Of a DNA stretch of 64,000 nucleotides, positions 63,001 through 64,000 are shown piece by piece; position 1 is the first letter of the stretch, and each line of letters starts with the position of its first letter. The notes beneath the pieces were generated by a model. It was given only the letters and a program-made list of their open reading frames with translations, ran no database searches and was not told where the DNA came from. This stretch comes from Tubiluchus corallicola (Eukaryota > Priapulida > Priapulimorpha > Priapulimorphida > Tubiluchidae). The stretch lies in contig JAQGDQ010000124.1 of NCBI GenBank assembly GCA_030141605.1, forward strand, positions 67,001 through 131,000. Reading direction: 5' to 3'. Made by a program: the position numbers and the translations under genes.

Positions 63001-63129
63001 TCTAAGTGGCTTTTGCTTGTACACTTGCTGAGCATTTTAAGCTATTTGAAATTTATTTGTTGTCTGTTTTTTTTTTCTTGCATGGTTTACTTACTTTTGC
63101 ATGGATAGGATGGCGTGGAATATGAAAAG
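51032..63129 (+). CDS. PIEZO: Piezo mechanosensitive channel, N-terminal part, continues past the window
   Basis: Exons 51032-51098, 51499-51594, 51988-52107, 52324-52366, 52837-53292, 55126-55282 and 60375-60467 join in frame (1032 nt, 344 codons). A 21-nt microexon at 63109-63129 is possible. The start MAATSAVCNVMFRVVLPLCL is followed by FRFNGLSFVYGLLLLISALL, LPGPTYQTMASHTGRYLR and CTRAEKIVRQIGFQRLNG. Exon 5 has TWWSC after a membrane hairpin, and exon 6 has LGLTTLVDF and a further helix ending TRWWTRIP. This matches the order of the first transmembrane units of PIEZO1/2 (RFN.LSLVY, PGP...GHTGR, IGVTRL, TWWSC, GL..FVD). Exon 7 is a basic cytoplasmic linker (RPKPLIKRRYAGRAR). Piezo forms a trimeric cation channel opened by membrane tension. 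The pore and most of the blade are beyond base 64000. Confidence 0.92.
51309..51347. repeat. Short perfect hairpin in Piezo intron 1
   Basis: 15-bp arms TAATGTCAAATAGGA and TCCTATTTGACATTA with a 9-nt loop. It is too short for a microRNA precursor and may be a foldback remnant. Confidence 0.7.
53293..55125 (+). other. Piezo intron 5
   Basis: 1.8 kb, donor gtgagt and acceptor tttatttcag. It contains a perfect GTCACGTGAC at about 54463, as also found in the MITE at 19351. No other structure was recognised. Confidence 0.6.
55503..55560 (-). mobile_element. tRNA-like SINE fragment in Piezo intron 6
   Basis: Minus strand has GAATCATTAGCTCAAGAGGC (A-box-like) then AAGTTCTAATCCCAGGGTC (B-box-like). 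Confidence 0.4.
57367..57483 (+). CDS. Candidate alternative terminal exon inside Piezo intron 6
   Basis: After the acceptor ttgttgggttttag there are 38 open codons and TAA, in phase 0, the phase left by Piezo exon 6. It begins SLDWFDSGYALECF and contains a hydrophobic stretch VNIILVCSLVCLYVPG. If spliced, it would end Piezo after two transmembrane units. A weak donor (gtgggg) before the end could make it a cassette instead. It has no match to known Piezo sequence that I recall. Confidence 0.25.
   Translation, partial: SLDWFDSGYALECFVNIILVCSLVCLYVPGFVPSWWGF
61308..61345. repeat. Exact 19-bp tandem duplication
   Basis: TCTTCTCAGATGTCATGGC occurs twice in direct succession with no mismatch or gap. 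Confidence 0.85.
62350..62759. mobile_element. hAT-type non-autonomous element in Piezo
   Basis: CAGGGTTCCCAC at the left is exactly complemented by GTGGGAACCCTG at the right (12/12), and CAGGG is a typical hAT end. The interior repeats GGAAAA, GTCA and AGTC words. No convincing 8-bp target duplication was seen. About 410 bp, no transposase. Confidence 0.65.
63109..63129 (+). CDS. PIEZO: Possible 21-nt Piezo microexon
   Basis: Acceptor gcatggatag and donor gtttgt flank seven codons DGVEYEK, phase 0 at both ends, compatible with exon 7 ending in phase 0. It would fall in the variable cytoplasmic linker, where Piezo genes use small exons. Too short to be sure. Confidence 0.3.
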
Positions 63130-64000
63130 GTTTGTAAATTTGTTTATTTTACATTGACTTTAGTCGTTTTTTATTATCACCCTTTGTCTTGTACAGCATC
63201 ATTATTTTTTTGCTGTATGCTAAGTATTACACCAGCACTTAAAACATAATATATTTATATATATATATTTATATTTCACATTTTGTGAAAACTTTCTCAA
63301 CTGTGGTAATGTATTACAAATAGATGCTGATAATTTATTGAATACGTACATTAAAATGTAAAATTTGTTGTGTTGCTAGTAATAATTCTGCAATACTTTT
63401 GGTAAGATTTATATAGTGTAAAGGTGTAAGTTGCACACCCATCTTTATTGTCAGGCATTTTAAGGAAAATGTGTTTAATGATATTTTATGCTTTGCACAA
63501 CGTTTTCAAGTTATTATTTTTCCTTAAGAAAAATAAAAACATTGAGATTTGAATACAATAAATAATTATGGATTTCAGTTTAAACGAATAAAATATTATG
63601 CAAATTATTACAGTGATGAGACACAGGAAGCAAATGTGTGTGGGTTCTGGCCCCGGGCACATGCTATTCAAAGAAAATGTCTGGAATAACTGTTTGTAAA
63701 TTTTCATTATGGGCTCGGCAAAGCAGGGCTGATAAGTGCAACTAGTGCATTACAAGCATTCCCAACCTTCTTAGTGATCTAATCACAACCCATCAGCCTG
63801 TTTTTCTTATGAATATGCGCTGTTAGCTTAGAGGTTTTCGTTCTGCTATGCAAGGCTAAAAACTAGTGTGTGGTATAAGTCCACATAACTATATTTCCAT
63901 GCAACACATTGCTCTGCTCAGTTAATTTTGAAAACTTCAGCATATAGGTTTTCACAAAAGGGTTTTTTTAACTGATAGGGGCCGTTTTCCTCAAATTAGT
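63130..64000. other. Right-edge sequence
   Basis: Presumed Piezo intron. A TATA-rich stretch at about 63250-63275 and a tRNA-like fragment are the only structures seen. Confidence 0.4.
63817..63885 (+). mobile_element. tRNA-like SINE fragment
   Basis: GCGCTGTTAGCTTAGAGGTT (A-box-like) followed by GGTATAAGTCCAC (weak B box). Confidence 0.35.

Larger units (their letters stand above)
60468..63108 (+). other. Piezo sequence after exon 7
   Basis: Presumed intron. It begins with a TGCATG-rich low-complexity stretch (about 60480-60760), includes an exact 19-bp tandem duplication (61308-61345) and a hAT-type element (62350-62759). No exon was supported. Confidence 0.5.

Noticed and set aside
1-64000. 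CRISPR arrays, prokaryotic operons, rRNA genes
   Set aside because: No regularly spaced repeats, no ribosome-binding-site gene arrays and no rRNA-like sequence. The window is animal nuclear DNA.

Overview
This is a 64 kb window of an AT-rich animal nuclear genome. The evidence is spliced genes with GT-AG introns of up to about 5 kb, long non-coding spacers, short non-autonomous DNA transposons, decayed non-LTR retrotransposons, and genes found together only in metazoans (Piezo, MFSD6, a Golgi GalNAc-transferase). It looks like an invertebrate. I cannot assign a phylum from the sequence alone. Nothing prokaryotic or viral was recognised.

Layout. (1) 1-8 kb: ATP6V0C, the V-ATPase proteolipid subunit c, on +, three exons (1708-4899), with a hAT-type element in intron 2. 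A possible last exon of an unseen upstream gene lies at 521-601. (2) 8-15 kb: MFSD6-like transporter on -, three exons (9008-14973), convergent with ATP6V0C. Intron 1 carries a perfect 53-bp inverted repeat and a truncated LINE. (3) 15-20 kb: a transposon graveyard. It holds a LINE reverse-transcriptase relic split by a Tc1/mariner element, a GC-rich element with terminal inverted repeats, and a MITE carrying CACGTG sites. (4) 20-22 kb: a possible orphan terminal coding exon on + (20785-20903) and back-to-back poly(A) signals near 21.9 kb. (5) 24.4-40.9 kb: a complete GALNT10/GALNT7-like polypeptide GalNAc-transferase on -, 12 exon positions. (6) 41-51 kb: about 10 kb without a recognisable gene. 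(7) 51-64 kb: the 5' end of a Piezo channel gene on +, continuing beyond the window.

The most interesting feature is in the GalNAc-transferase. Exon position 8 exists as four tandem copies (28259-28369, 29387-29500, 30095-30205, 30708-30821). Each is bounded by good splice sites, is phase 0 at both ends and is 111 or 114 nt long. Each keeps the metal-binding histidine motif, but the following 16-17 residues differ strongly. That segment corresponds to the flexible catalytic loop over the active site of GalNAc-transferases. One gene could therefore make four enzymes that differ mainly at the acceptor-substrate gate.

All exon joins given here were built by hand from splice consensus, reading frame and family resemblance. 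No transcript or database was consulted. The three complete genes close in frame with lengths of 158, 620 and 617/618 residues, which supports the models.
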